From positions 489-64,488 of the forward strand of contig NZ_BMTO01000011.1 in NCBI RefSeq assembly GCF_014649715.1: 64,000 bases of DNA, in the 5' to 3' direction. The notes below the pieces were generated by a model, which saw only the letters and a list, made by a program, of their open reading frames with translations, ran no database searches and was not told where the DNA came from. Of this stretch, positions 9,546 through 17,739 are shown in pieces. Position 1 is the first letter of the stretch. Each line of letters starts with the position of its first letter. The position numbers and the translations under genes were made by a program. The stretch comes from Streptomyces lateritius. GTDB lineage: Bacteria; Actinomycetota; Actinomycetes; Streptomycetales; Streptomycetaceae.

Positions 9546-10688
9546 TCAGCCGAGCAGGGAGCGGCCGATGATCTCCTTCATGATCTCGGTCGTCCCGCCG
9601 TAGATGGTCTGGATGCGGCCGTCGGTGAAGGCCCGGGCGACCGGGAATTCGGCCATGTAGCCGTATCCCCCGTGGAGTTGCAGGCAGCGGTCGGCGACCC
9701 TCTTCTGCAGTTCGGTGGCCCACCACTTGGCCATCGAGGCGTGGACGGCGTCGAGCTCGCCGTTCGCGTGGTCGACGATGCAGCGGTCGAGGAACGTACG
9801 GGTGACGGCGCACTCGGTCGCCATCTCCGCGATCTCGAAGCGGATGTGCTGGAGCCTGGCCAGCGGGCGCCCGAACGCCTCGCGCTCCTTGACGTACCTC
9901 GTGGTGATCTCCAGGAGGTGCTCGGCGCCGGCGATGCCGGCCACGGCGATGGCCATCCGCTCCTGGGCGAGGTTCGTCATGAGGTGGACGAAGGCACCGT
10001 TGAGCTCGCCGAGCAGGTTCTCCTTGGGGACGCGGACGTCGTGGAAGAAGAGTTCGGCGGTGTCCTGGGACTTCTGGCCGATCTTTTCGAGGTTCCGGCC
10101 GCGCTCGAAGCCCTCCATGCCGCGTTCGACGACGAGGAGGGAGAGTCCGTGGGCACCGCCCTCGGGCGTGGTCCGGGCGACGACGATGACCAGGTCGGCG
10201 AGGATGCCGTTGGAGATGAAGGTCTTGGAGCCGTTGAGCACCCAGTGGTCGCCCCGGTCCTCGGCCGCGGTCCTGATCCCCTGGAGGTCGGAGCCGGCTC
10301 CCGGCTCGGTCATCGCGATGGCGGTGATGAGGTCGCCGGAGCAGAAGCCCGGCAGCCAGCGGCGCTTCTGCTCCTCGGTGGCGAGGGAGGTGAGGTACGG
10401 GCCGATGATGTCGTTGTGCAGGCCGAGGGCGATCCCGGGCGCGCCGGCCCTGGTGAACTCCTCGGCCAGGACGGCGCTGTAGCGGAAGTCGGTGTTGCCG
10501 CCGCCTCCGTACTCCTCGTCGACGGCGAGGCCGAGGAGCCCCTGGCGTCCGGCGGCGCGCCACGCCTCGCGGGAGACGATGCCGTCCTTCTCCCACTGCT
10601 CGTAGTGGGGCAGGACCTCCTTGGCGAGGAAGGTGCGGACGGTCTCACGGAAGGCGTCGTGGTCGTCGGTGTAGAGCAGGCGCTTCAT
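9546..10688 (-). CDS. Acyl-CoA dehydrogenase
   Basis: A 380-residue FAD enzyme that introduces the first double bond of beta-oxidation. Visible family features are the N-terminal helical domain, AMTEPGAGSDLQGIRT (flavin and substrate binding), the beta domain GSKTFISNG, the C-terminal QLHGGYGYMAEFPVAR and YGGTTEIMKEIIGRSLLG, in which the Glu is at the usual catalytic-base position. The ATG overlaps the stop of the racemase gene by 4 bp (ATGA), so the two are translationally coupled. With racemase, thiolase and FadB it completes a beta-oxidation set. Confidence 0.96.
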   Translation of the reverse strand: MKRLLYTDDHDAFRETVRTFLAKEVLPHYEQWEKDGIVSREAWRAAGRQGLLGLAVDEEYGGGGNTDFRYSAVLAEEFTRAGAPGIALGLHNDIIGPYLTSLATEEQKRRWLPGFCSGDLITAIAMTEPGAGSDLQGIRTAAEDRGDHWVLNGSKTFISNGILADLVIVVARTTPEGGAHGLSLLVVERGMEGFERGRNLEKIGQKSQDTAELFFHDVRVPKENLLGELNGAFVHLMTNLAQERMAIAVAGIAGAEHLLEITTRYVKEREAFGRPLARLQHIRFEIAEMATECAVTRTFLDRCIVDHANGELDAVHASMAKWWATELQKRVADRCLQLHGGYGYMAEFPVARAFTDGRIQTIYGGTTEIMKEIIGRSLLG

Positions 10689-11842
10689 GCTTCGGGCTCC
10701 TGGGAGGCGTCTTTGCCGGTCAGTGACGGTACGGCCCAGTCGCGAGCGACCTCGTCGGTGTCGGCGCCGGGCAGGGCGGGGCCGCTGCGGACGGCGCCGG
10801 GGGTGGCGGAGAAGCGGGGTGCGGGGGCGGGCTGGGTGAGGCCGCCGTGTTCGACGAAGGTGGAGCGGGCGGCGAGATGCGGGTGGGCGGGGGCCTCGCG
10901 CAGCGAGAGGACCGGCGCCACGCAGGCGTCGGTCCCGGCGAAGACCTCGGTCCATTCCGCTCTGGTACGGGTGCGGAAGCGGTCGGCGACGGTCGCGCGC
11001 AGGTCGTCCCAGCACCGGAGGTCCTTGCGGGCCGGGGCGATGTCCTCGACGCCGAGCAGGGTGACGAACTCGTCGTAGAACTGCTGCTCCAGTGCTCCGA
11101 CGGCCATGTGTCCGCCGTCGGAGGTCTCGTAGGTGCCGTAGAAGGGGCAGCCGCCGTCGAGCAGGTTGACGCCCCGGCGGTCCTGCCAGCCGCCGGCCGC
11201 CAGCATCCCGTGGATCATGGTGGCGAGGTGGGCGGCACCGTCGACGATCGCCGCGTCCACGACCTGTCCCTCGCCGTGCGTGCGCGCGTGCTGGAGGGCG
11301 GCGAGGACGCCGACGACCAGGTAGAGCGAGCCGCCGGCGTAGTCGCCGACGAGGTTGGCGGGGACGGTGGGCGGGCCGTCCGGGTCGGGGCCGATCATGC
11401 CGAGGGTGCCGGTGACGGCGATGTACGCGATGTCGTGTCCGGCGCTGGTGGCGAGCGGCCCGTCCTGTCCCCAGCCGGTCATCCGGCCGTAGACGAGCTT
11501 CGGGTTGCGGGCGAGGCAGACGTCGGGGCCGACGCCGAGGCGCTCGGCGACTCCGGGCCGGTAGCCCTCGATCAGGATGTCGGCCCGTTCGACCAGGTCG
11601 AGGACGGTTCCGGGCCCGTCCTGCGCCTTGAGGTCGACGAGGACGGAGCGTTTGTTGCGGTTGGTGAGGTCGTACGCGGGGTCGATGCCGAGCCCCGAGC
11701 CGCCGGGCCGGTCGACCCGGACGACGTCGGCGCCGAGATCGGCCAGGAGCATGGCGGCGAAGGGGCCGGGCCCGATCCCCGCCAGCTCGACCACGCGTAC
11801 CCCGGAGAGCGGGCCGTTCCGGGCGTTGCGCGTCCCTGCCAT
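10685..11842 (-). CDS. Alpha-methylacyl-CoA racemase-like CoA-transferase family III protein
   Basis: A 385-residue CaiB/BaiF-fold protein. It keeps the three residues that define alpha-methylacyl-CoA racemase: His136 in AGHDIAY, Asp167 in NLVGDYAGGS and Glu239 in YETSDGG, within long stretches like those of MCR/AMACR. Such enzymes convert (2R)- to (2S)-2-methylacyl-CoA so that branched chains can enter beta-oxidation. As the first gene of the operon it suggests the pathway handles methyl-branched acyl groups (branched fatty acids or sterol side chains). The ATG at 11842 has a GGGGG stretch upstream; an earlier ATG at 11983 would cross the divergent promoter region. Confidence 0.92.
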   Translation of the reverse strand: MAGTRNARNGPLSGVRVVELAGIGPGPFAAMLLADLGADVVRVDRPGGSGLGIDPAYDLTNRNKRSVLVDLKAQDGPGTVLDLVERADILIEGYRPGVAERLGVGPDVCLARNPKLVYGRMTGWGQDGPLATSAGHDIAYIAVTGTLGMIGPDPDGPPTVPANLVGDYAGGSLYLVVGVLAALQHARTHGEGQVVDAAIVDGAAHLATMIHGMLAAGGWQDRRGVNLLDGGCPFYGTYETSDGGHMAVGALEQQFYDEFVTLLGVEDIAPARKDLRCWDDLRATVADRFRTRTRAEWTEVFAGTDACVAPVLSLREAPAHPHLAARSTFVEHGGLTQPAPAPRFSATPGAVRSGPALPGADTDEVARDWAVPSLTGKDASQEPEA

Positions 11843-11891
11843 CAAGCCCCCAGCGCTGTGTGACACCAATGATGTAACACCGGAGATGCTA

Positions 11892-11938
11892 GGAACGTGT
11901 TCCACTCCGCACAAGCCCCCTGGCCGAGCAAGCGCTTG
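11892..11938. promoter_or_regulatory. Two palindromes in the racemase / saccharopine-dehydrogenase-like divergent promoter
   Basis: GGAACGTGTTCC at 11892-11903 is a 5+5 palindrome with a 2-nt centre, and CAAGCGCTTG at 11929-11938 is a perfect 10-bp palindrome. Both lie in the 179-bp gap between the divergent starts. The second resembles TetR-type operators seen before acyl-CoA metabolism genes. No TetR gene is in the neighbourhood, so the binding protein is unknown. Confidence 0.5.
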
Positions 11939-12021
11939 GAAATTGTGTCTCCGGGGAGTTCCGCTAGGCTCCGCCGACGACAAGCGCCCGGAGAGCGGCG
12001 CAGGGGAAGGCGAGGGGCCGG

Positions 12022-13227
12022 ATGGAGACAGGGGCGGTCGCGGGGCGGGACGCCGGAGGGAGACCGTACGACGTCGTCCTCTTCGGGGCGACGGGGTTCG
12101 CGGGCGAGCTCACCGCGGAGTATCTGGCCGAGCACGCTCCCGACGGGTGCCGCTGGGCGCTCGCCGGGCGCAGCCGCGTCAAGTTGGAGGCTCTTCGCGA
12201 GCGGCTCGCCGCCCGGTGGCCCCGGTGCGCGGAGCTGCCGCTGCTGGTCGCGGACTCCGCCGACGCGGACGCGCTGCGCGAACTGGCCGAGTCCGCACGG
12301 GTGGTGGCGACCACGGTCGGCCCGTACGTCTGGTACGGCGAGGGTCTGGTGGCCGCGTGCGCGGAGGCCGGTACCGATTATGTGGACCTCACCGGCGAGG
12401 CGGAGTTCGTCGACCTGATGTACGTACGGCACGACGCGCGGGCCCGGGAGACCGGGGCGCGGATCGTGCACGCCTGCGGCTTCGACTCGGTACCGCACGA
12501 CCTGGGCGTGTACTTCACCGTCCAACAGCTTCCGAAGGACGTGCCGCTGCGCATCGACGGCTTCGTGCGCGCCGGCGCGATCTTCTCCGGCGGGACCTTC
12601 GCCTCCGCGCTCACGGCGATGGGGCGTGGCCGTCAGATGCTGCGTGCGGCCCACGAACGACGCCTGCACGAGCCCCGGTTGGTGGGCCGACGGGCACGGG
12701 CACCTCTGGGCGGGCCGCGGTTCAGCCGCGAGACGGGTACGTGGGCGTTGCCGCTGCCGACCCTGGATCCGCAGGTGGTCGCGCGCTCGGCGGCGGCGCT
12801 GAGCCGGTACGGACCCGACTTCCGCTACCGGCACTACGCCTCGGTCAAGACACTCCCGATGGCGCTCGGCGGCGCCGCGGCGGTCGGCACGGGTGTGGCA
12901 GTCGCCCAAGTGCCTGCCGTACGCAGGTGGCTGATGGACCGTTACGAGTCGGGCCAGGGTCCGGACGCCGAGCGACGGGCCCGTAGCTGGTTCTCGGTGC
13001 GGTTCGTAGGCGAGGGCGGCGGGCGACGGGTCTTCACCGAGGTCTCGGGCGGCGACCCGGGCTACGACGAGACGGCGAAGATGCTCGCCGAATCGGCGCT
13101 CTGCCTCGCCCTCGACCCGCTTCCCAAGACCTCCGGTCAGATGACGACGGCGGTGGCGATGGGCGACGCCCTGCTCGACCGGCTCCGGGCGGCGGGCATC
13201 CGCTTCCGGGTGGCCGACGCGCGCTAG
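12022..13227 (+). CDS. Saccharopine dehydrogenase-like / trans-acting enoyl reductase-type oxidoreductase
   Basis: A 401-residue protein starting with a Rossmann fold (VVLFGATGFAGELTAEYLAE), followed by ALAGRSRVKLEAL and the TTVGPYVWYGEGLVAACAEAGTDYVDLTGE stretch shared by saccharopine-dehydrogenase-like proteins and the mycobacterial trans-acting enoyl reductase. The middle GARIVHACGFDSVPHDLGVY is also family-typical. In actinobacteria these proteins act on lipids rather than lysine, which fits its divergence from the fatty-acid operon. The substrate cannot be read from sequence. Confidence 0.88.
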   Translation: METGAVAGRDAGGRPYDVVLFGATGFAGELTAEYLAEHAPDGCRWALAGRSRVKLEALRERLAARWPRCAELPLLVADSADADALRELAESARVVATTVGPYVWYGEGLVAACAEAGTDYVDLTGEAEFVDLMYVRHDARARETGARIVHACGFDSVPHDLGVYFTVQQLPKDVPLRIDGFVRAGAIFSGGTFASALTAMGRGRQMLRAAHERRLHEPRLVGRRARAPLGGPRFSRETGTWALPLPTLDPQVVARSAAALSRYGPDFRYRHYASVKTLPMALGGAAAVGTGVAVAQVPAVRRWLMDRYESGQGPDAERRARSWFSVRFVGEGGGRRVFTEVSGGDPGYDETAKMLAESALCLALDPLPKTSGQMTTAVAMGDALLDRLRAAGIRFRVADAR

Positions 13228-13351
13228 GTGTTCGACGCGGAGCGTTGTCGACGCGGCGGCCGCCACCACGCCCGGCTCGCGGCGTGGGCCGCTTGCTCGG
13301 GCACGGGGGCGGCCTACCCCGTCACGTCACTCAAGATCATCGGGGTGCAGA

Positions 13352-13972
13352 ATGACCCGTATGTCGATGATGAAGACCCCGACGACGGCGACGGTCGACG
13401 ACGCCGCCGCGATCAGCCGCACCTTGTCCCGCGCCTTCGACGACGACCCGATGATGCGCTGGCTCTTCCCTGACGACGCCTCGCGTGAGGCGCGGCTCGG
13501 CCGCTACTTCTCCACGCTCTTCACCCGTCAGTACGTCCACCACGCCGTGTGCGAGCGCACCGGGGCCGCGGCCGCCTTCTGGGTGCCGCCGGAGGCGCGG
13601 GCCAAGGCCGTTCCCGACGCGGAGACCATCCAGGAGCTCGAGGAGATCCTCGGCGAGCGGGCCCCCCTGCTGCGGGACGCCGTCATGACGGCCGCCGAGC
13701 ACGCACCCGGGGAACCGCACTGGTACCTGGCGGTGGTCGGCGCCGACCCGGCCGGCCAGGGCCAGGGTCACGGAGCCGCCCTGCTCCGCTCGGGCCTCGC
13801 CAAGGCCGACGCGGCGGGTCTGCCCGCCTACCTGGAGTCCTCCAAGCCGTCCAACCTGCCCTTCTACGAGCACTTCGGCTTCACCGTGCGGGGCGAGGTG
13901 CGGCTGCCGGGGGACGGGCCGGTGCTGTGGGCCATGCGGCGCGCACCGGGCCGTCCGGCCGGAATCTCGTAG
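13352..13972 (+). CDS. GNAT-family N-acetyltransferase
   Basis: A 206-residue acetyltransferase of the GNAT fold. The acetyl-CoA site is visible as VVGADPAGQGQGHGAALLRSGL (the Q/R-x-x-G-x-G/A loop), followed by YLESSKPSNLPFYEHFGFTV, the usual beta6-alpha4 end. The N-terminal AFDDDPMMRWLFPDD segment is typical of a broad actinomycete subgroup with unknown substrates. The start has only a weak GGGGT site; a second ATG lies at codon 4. It stands alone, convergent with the secreted protein gene at 13998. Confidence 0.88.
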   Translation: MTRMSMMKTPTTATVDDAAAISRTLSRAFDDDPMMRWLFPDDASREARLGRYFSTLFTRQYVHHAVCERTGAAAAFWVPPEARAKAVPDAETIQELEEILGERAPLLRDAVMTAAEHAPGEPHWYLAVVGADPAGQGQGHGAALLRSGLAKADAAGLPAYLESSKPSNLPFYEHFGFTVRGEVRLPGDGPVLWAMRRAPGRPAGIS

Positions 13973-13997
13973 TCTTCCGGTCCTGACCGAGCCGGTC

Positions 13998-15020
13998 TCA
14001 GTAGGTGAAGGCCAGGCCGTGCGTAGCGGCGATGTGCCCGGCGGCGTGACCCCCGTGGATCAGCACCGGGTTGCCCCACGCGTGCCTTACCTTCAGGGAC
14101 ACCCGGATCTGGGAGCAGCCTCCGAGGTCGGCGGTGGTGAGGTGGAGCGTGTTGACCGCCGCCTGGTGGTGCTTGGCGTCCGAGATGCGCCAGGTGGCGG
14201 CCGTGCTCGCCTTCGGGGCGCCGCACAGGGTGCCGTCCGGGTTCTGCGGCTGGGCCTCGATCCAGGTCTGGACGTGGGTGCCTGTGTACGCGCTCGTGCC
14301 GCCCGAGCACTTCGGGTAGGGCGAGCCGGCCTTGCAGGTGCTCAGGTTGGCGTCCTGCACGACGGCGATCCGGTCGGCGCCGGTCGGCGTGACCGTGTAC
14401 CCCAGCGTCGTCGCGGTGCTGCCGGATCCCACCGTCCGCTCGCTCTCCGGCAGGAGCGTCCAGCGTGCCGCGTACGGGTACGCGGCCCTGGCGAGCTCCG
14501 CGCCGGCGCCGACCCGCATGGTCACCTGACGGCCGTCCGCGACGATGGTGGAGTAGCTGGTCACCGACAGACGGCAGGTGTACGTGCCCTGCTCGGGCGC
14601 GACGAACACCCATCGCACGGTCGGAGACTGCGAGGTCTCGCCCGGCAGGTAGTTGGCCGCCCAGTAAGCTCCGGCCTCCACACCGGTCGGAAGCGGGGCG
14701 GTCTCCGGCGTGCCGCCGGCGTACGCGCAGCGGATGGAGAGTGTGGTGCCGAGCCATTCTTTCGCCCCGAGCTCCGTCACGTTCGAGAGCACCAGGTTGC
14801 GGGACCACAGGTACGAACGCTCACCGGCCGCCGCCGTGAACGTCACCTCCGAACCGGGGATGTCGTGGTACGGGCCGGCCTTGGGCGTCACCGGGTAGTC
14901 GAACGGGTCCGTCAGCACCGCCTGCGCGGGCGTGGCGGTGGCCGTCAGGCCGGCGAGAGCGAGAACGGACGCGGCGAACATGCCGCCGAGGCGGGCGGCG
15001 AGTCGGCTTCTGAGACGCAT
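13998..15020 (-). CDS. Secreted hypothetical protein
   Basis: A 340-residue exported protein. A Sec signal peptide is clear: MRLRSRLAARLGG, a hydrophobic core and cleavage after TPAQA (about residue 33). The mature part is Thr/Ser/Ala-rich with four or more cysteines (IRCAYAGG, YTCRLSV, STCKAGSPYPKCSGG, LCGAPK, LGGCSQIRV), suggesting disulfide-linked beta domains. I recognise no catalytic motif. The sequence ends LIHGGHAAGHIAATHGLAFTY. An in-frame ATG 11 codons earlier lacks a ribosome site, whereas the chosen one has AGGGG 9 nt away. It looks monocistronic. Confidence 0.82.
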   Translation of the reverse strand: MRLRSRLAARLGGMFAASVLALAGLTATATPAQAVLTDPFDYPVTPKAGPYHDIPGSEVTFTAAAGERSYLWSRNLVLSNVTELGAKEWLGTTLSIRCAYAGGTPETAPLPTGVEAGAYWAANYLPGETSQSPTVRWVFVAPEQGTYTCRLSVTSYSTIVADGRQVTMRVGAGAELARAAYPYAARWTLLPESERTVGSGSTATTLGYTVTPTGADRIAVVQDANLSTCKAGSPYPKCSGGTSAYTGTHVQTWIEAQPQNPDGTLCGAPKASTAATWRISDAKHHQAAVNTLHLTTADLGGCSQIRVSLKVRHAWGNPVLIHGGHAAGHIAATHGLAFTY

Positions 15021-15156
15021 TGCGGAACATCCCCTGTACTGGTTCTTGATCACTGACGACGAAGGACCAGGGGACTGTAGCCTCGCGTGCCTCCCGTACC
15101 CGCGAGGGGGGCCGCCTGGACCGCCGCCCGGCCGGCGGCCGTGGTCCCGGCTCCCG

Positions 15157-15546
15157 CTACGCCGTCGGGTGCTGGTGCCGTACGAGGCAGAAGGGATGGC
15201 CGGCCGGGTCCGCGTAGATGCGCCAGCCCCGGTCGCCGTCCCCGTCGTCCAACTGCCACGCCCCGAGGGCGAGGACCGCGTGGTGGGCGGCCTCCAGGTC
15301 CGTCACCCGCACATCGAGGTGGAACTGCTGCTCGGGCGCGCCCCAGACCGGCGGGCGGTGGTCGGCAACGCCCTGGAAGGCGAGGACGGGGGCTCCGGCG
15401 CCGTCGTGCAGGGTGGCCCAGCTGTCGCCGAGCGCCCACTGCGGGTCGGGGCGGTTGATCTCGCCGCCGAGCAACCGCTGGTAGAAGGAGGCCAGTTCCA
15501 TGACGTCCGTACAGTCGAGCACGACGCACTGCAGGCTGCCGATCAT
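15157..15546 (-). CDS. VOC-superfamily (glyoxalase-like) protein
   Basis: A 129-residue vicinal-oxygen-chelate fold protein of the form common in Streptomyces: LQCVVLDCTDVMELASFYQRLLGGE at the start of the first beta-alpha-beta module, QFHLDVRVTDLEAAHHAVLALGA at the second, and WRIYADPAGHPFCLVRH at the end. Function could be metal-dependent conversion of a small molecule or drug binding. The ATG overlaps the stop of the small membrane gene by 4 bp, making it the fourth gene of the endonuclease V unit. Confidence 0.9.
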   Translation of the reverse strand: MIGSLQCVVLDCTDVMELASFYQRLLGGEINRPDPQWALGDSWATLHDGAGAPVLAFQGVADHRPPVWGAPEQQFHLDVRVTDLEAAHHAVLALGAWQLDDGDGDRGWRIYADPAGHPFCLVRHQHPTA

Positions 15547-15683
15547 GCCGTCACCCAGACGGCGAGGACGTAGACCATGGCGCAGACCCAGGCCAGCGCG
15601 ACGAGACCGGCGACGGCGAGGATCGCGATCATGCCGCGCTCGACGGGGCGCAGCGAGGTGGAGAGGGAAGCGGGGGCTGTCAT
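15543..15683 (-). CDS. Small single-span membrane protein
   Basis: A 46-residue protein: a short N-terminus (MTAPASLSTSLRPVERG) and one membrane span (MIAILAVAGLVALAWVCAMVYVLAVW). The ATG has a GGGGGG ribosome site and overlaps the stop of the preceding gene by 4 bp; its own stop overlaps the VOC start the same way. This double coupling is the best evidence that it is real. No function can be assigned; it may anchor or regulate a partner at the membrane. Confidence 0.75.
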   Translation of the reverse strand: MTAPASLSTSLRPVERGMIAILAVAGLVALAWVCAMVYVLAVWVTA

Positions 15684-16597
15684 GCCCCCCACTGTGCCGC
15701 CCAAGATCGAAGCCCGGTATCCGTACTCGTACTCAGGTCGCGCACGATGCGGTGCCATGCGCGCTCACCTCCGGGCAGGGGCCAGGCCCAGCTGGGGCGG
15801 TTTCCGGTACGCAGCTCTTCGAGGCGGCGGGCGAGGACGCCGCCGGCGATCTCGGCCCCGTCGGGGACGGCGGGGCCGTGGCGGGCCATGAGGGCGGAAG
15901 ACCGTGTGAGTTCGGCCTCGTAGCGGGCCGCCGCCTCGGCCTCCCCGCGCTCGCGCTCGTCGTGGGGCACCGTGCGCCGCAGGACGAGGACGGGTGGTTC
16001 CACGTCCTCGGCGAGGGCGGCGGTGAGCCGGGCGTGGCCGTCGAGCACGACGGAGCAGTCGAGGCCGCTCACCCACCACAGCAGGAGCGGGGGCAGGACG
16101 CCGGCGCGGGCCTGCTTGCGGTACGCCTTGACCCGGGCGTCGTCGGGCTCGGGCAGGGGTCGCAGCGGCAGCAGCTCCCAGGAGCCGTCGTGGACGAACC
16201 AGTCGACGTACCCGTCCGGGTGCCCGTCGACGACGAGTTCACTCCAGAAGGCGGCCGGATTTCGTCCGTGCCGGTTCCACTGCGGCCCCGTGGCGGAGGT
16301 CAGCACCCAGCGGCCGTCGTGGAGCGGCCCGTCAGGGTCGGCTGTCAGCAGGTCCGCGAAGCGATGGGCCCACCGCTCGGGCCGGTCCGCGTACGCCTCG
16401 GCGTCGGCCGCTCGCAGCGGCGGGAGCAGAGGGAGGGGCGAGGCCGTGCGGTAGAAGTCGACGCCGAGGTCGCCCCGCTCCACCACCGCGAGCAGCAGCG
16501 GATCGCCGCCCTGCCTCAGGACCACCCGGCGCTCCGCCGTCCACAGGCACAGGCCCGGCCGGGGACGGTCCCGGACGTCGAGGATCAGCTCGGTCAC
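15680..16597 (-). CDS. Hypothetical protein with a ParB-like DGHAR motif
   Basis: A 305-residue cytoplasmic protein with no membrane span or signal. The sequence around VVLDGHARLTAALAE (about residue 190) resembles the DGH-x-R motif of the ParB/sulfiredoxin fold, where it binds or hydrolyses nucleotide. That is a resemblance, not an assignment. It is preceded by FDRTASPLP-like and GPQWNRHGRNPAAFWSELVV stretches that I do not recognise. GTG start overlapping the endonuclease V stop by 4 bp (GTGA), and its own stop overlaps the next start. This tight coupling suggests co-production with endonuclease V. Confidence 0.8.
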   Translation of the reverse strand: MTELILDVRDRPRPGLCLWTAERRVVLRQGGDPLLLAVVERGDLGVDFYRTASPLPLLPPLRAADAEAYADRPERWAHRFADLLTADPDGPLHDGRWVLTSATGPQWNRHGRNPAAFWSELVVDGHPDGYVDWFVHDGSWELLPLRPLPEPDDARVKAYRKQARAGVLPPLLLWWVSGLDCSVVLDGHARLTAALAEDVEPPVLVLRRTVPHDERERGEAEAAARYEAELTRSSALMARHGPAVPDGAEIAGGVLARRLEELRTGNRPSWAWPLPGGERAWHRIVRDLSTSTDTGLRSWAAQWGA

Positions 16598-17295
16598 GGC
16601 CCACCGCCGAGCGCCGCCTTCAGTGCGCGGCGGCAGAGGGAGTCCGCGTGACGGGTCGTCTCGGGGATGCGGTAGCGCGGGGCGAGGAGGAGGGTGTGGG
16701 CGCAGGCGTGGGCCAGGGAGACCCGGTGTCCGACGGAGACGAAGACGGGTTTCACGCCGGACTGCGTACGCAGCGCGCGGCCGACCTCCTCCCCGCCGTC
16801 GGCCAGCAACGGGCTGAAGTCCCCGCGGTCAGGGCCCGGTTGGTCGTACGTGAAGGTGAAGGGGTTCTTGGCGACCCCGATCGACGGCAGACCGGTCAGC
16901 ACACCGAGGTGGCTCGCCAGGCCGAAGCGGCGTGGGTGGGCGAGTCCGTAGCCGTCGCAGACGAGCAGACCGGGGTCGACGGTGAGCGAGTCGAGCGCGG
17001 CGAGCACGGTGGGGATCTCCCGGAAGGCGAGCAGCCCCGGCACGTAGGGGAACGAGACGCGGCCGACCGCCGTGGTCTCCTCCACGACGTCGAGCGTCCG
17101 CGCGTCGAGCACGACGGCCGCCGCCGCCACGAGGTCGCGCTCGTCGTCGTAGGCCACGTCGAGCCCCGTGACATGCCCCGTGCCGGGCTCCGGGCCCGGT
17201 TCGTCGAGCACGAGCCGTCCGCGCAGCTCCCGCTGGAGCGCGCGGGCGGCGGCCTCGTCGGCGGGCCAGCCCGCGGGAATGTCGATGATCGTCAT
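16594..17295 (-). CDS. nfi: Endonuclease V (deoxyinosine 3' endonuclease)
   Basis: A 233-residue Nfi homologue that nicks DNA one phosphodiester 3' of deoxyinosine, starting repair of deaminated adenine. Active-site residues are present: Asp46 in TGLDVAYD, the PYVPGLLAFREIP motif with Glu93, and Asp114 in VCDGYGLAHP. Length matches the family. The ATG at 17295 begins MTIIDIPAGWP; the frame is open further upstream but there it overlies the divergent YciI gene. A TAGGGT -10 box ends 10 nt before the start, so the leader is nearly absent. First gene of a four-gene unit with 4-bp overlaps. Confidence 0.95.
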   Translation of the reverse strand: MTIIDIPAGWPADEAAARALQRELRGRLVLDEPGPEPGTGHVTGLDVAYDDERDLVAAAAVVLDARTLDVVEETTAVGRVSFPYVPGLLAFREIPTVLAALDSLTVDPGLLVCDGYGLAHPRRFGLASHLGVLTGLPSIGVAKNPFTFTYDQPGPDRGDFSPLLADGGEEVGRALRTQSGVKPVFVSVGHRVSLAHACAHTLLLAPRYRIPETTRHADSLCRRALKAALGGGP

Positions 17296-17366
17296 GATGA
17301 CGGCCACCCTACGGCGCCCTCGCGTCCGAGGGACGAACAGCCTTCCGCGCCCTGCGAACGCCCGGG

Positions 17367-17372
17367 TAGCCT
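17367..17372 (+). promoter_or_regulatory. -10 box of leaderless YciI-like gene
   Basis: TAGCCT, 7 nt before the ATG at 17380. No ribosome site is present, so transcription probably starts at the A of the start codon. Confidence 0.55.
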
Positions 17373-17379
17373 GGCGATC

Positions 17380-17679
17380 ATGTTCGTACTGGAATTGACC
17401 TACACCGCGCCGGTCGAGCGGGTCGACGCCTTGCTCGACGCGCACATCGAGTGGCTCGACGCGCAGTACGCCGCCGGCGTCTTCATCGCCTCCGGCCGCA
17501 AGAACCCGCGCGACGGCGGGGTCATCCTCGCCGCCGGGGTCGACCGCGAGCGGATCGAGAAGATCGTCGCGGCCGACCCCTTCACCGTCGAGGGCGTGTG
17601 CGCGTACCGGGTCACGGAGTTCTACGCGACCAAGACCGCCGACGAACTCGCTCCGTACCGGGAGCAGTTGCCCTTCTAG
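17380..17679 (+). CDS. YciI-family protein
   Basis: A 99-residue ferredoxin-fold protein. The start MFVLELTYTAPVERVDALLDAHIEWLDAQYAAGVFIASGRK and the later GGVILA and DPFTVEGVCAYRVTEFYATK match the YciI family, whose conserved His (HIEWL) and Asp (ADPF) form the putative active site. It is divergent from nfi. The ATG lies 7 nt after a TAGCCT box with no ribosome site, so the mRNA is likely leaderless. The reaction catalysed by most family members is unknown. Confidence 0.9.
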   Translation: MFVLELTYTAPVERVDALLDAHIEWLDAQYAAGVFIASGRKNPRDGGVILAAGVDRERIEKIVAADPFTVEGVCAYRVTEFYATKTADELAPYREQLPF

Positions 17680-17739
17680 GTCGTGTCCGGAAAGGAGCTC
17701 CGTCTGCCGGCGGGCCAGGCGGGACTTCACGGACCCGGC

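Noticed and set aside
15680..17295. Endonuclease V operon as a restriction or anti-phage defence island
   Set aside because: No methylase, helicase or other defence-associated domain is visible; endonuclease V alone is a repair enzyme. Kept only as an unusual operon.
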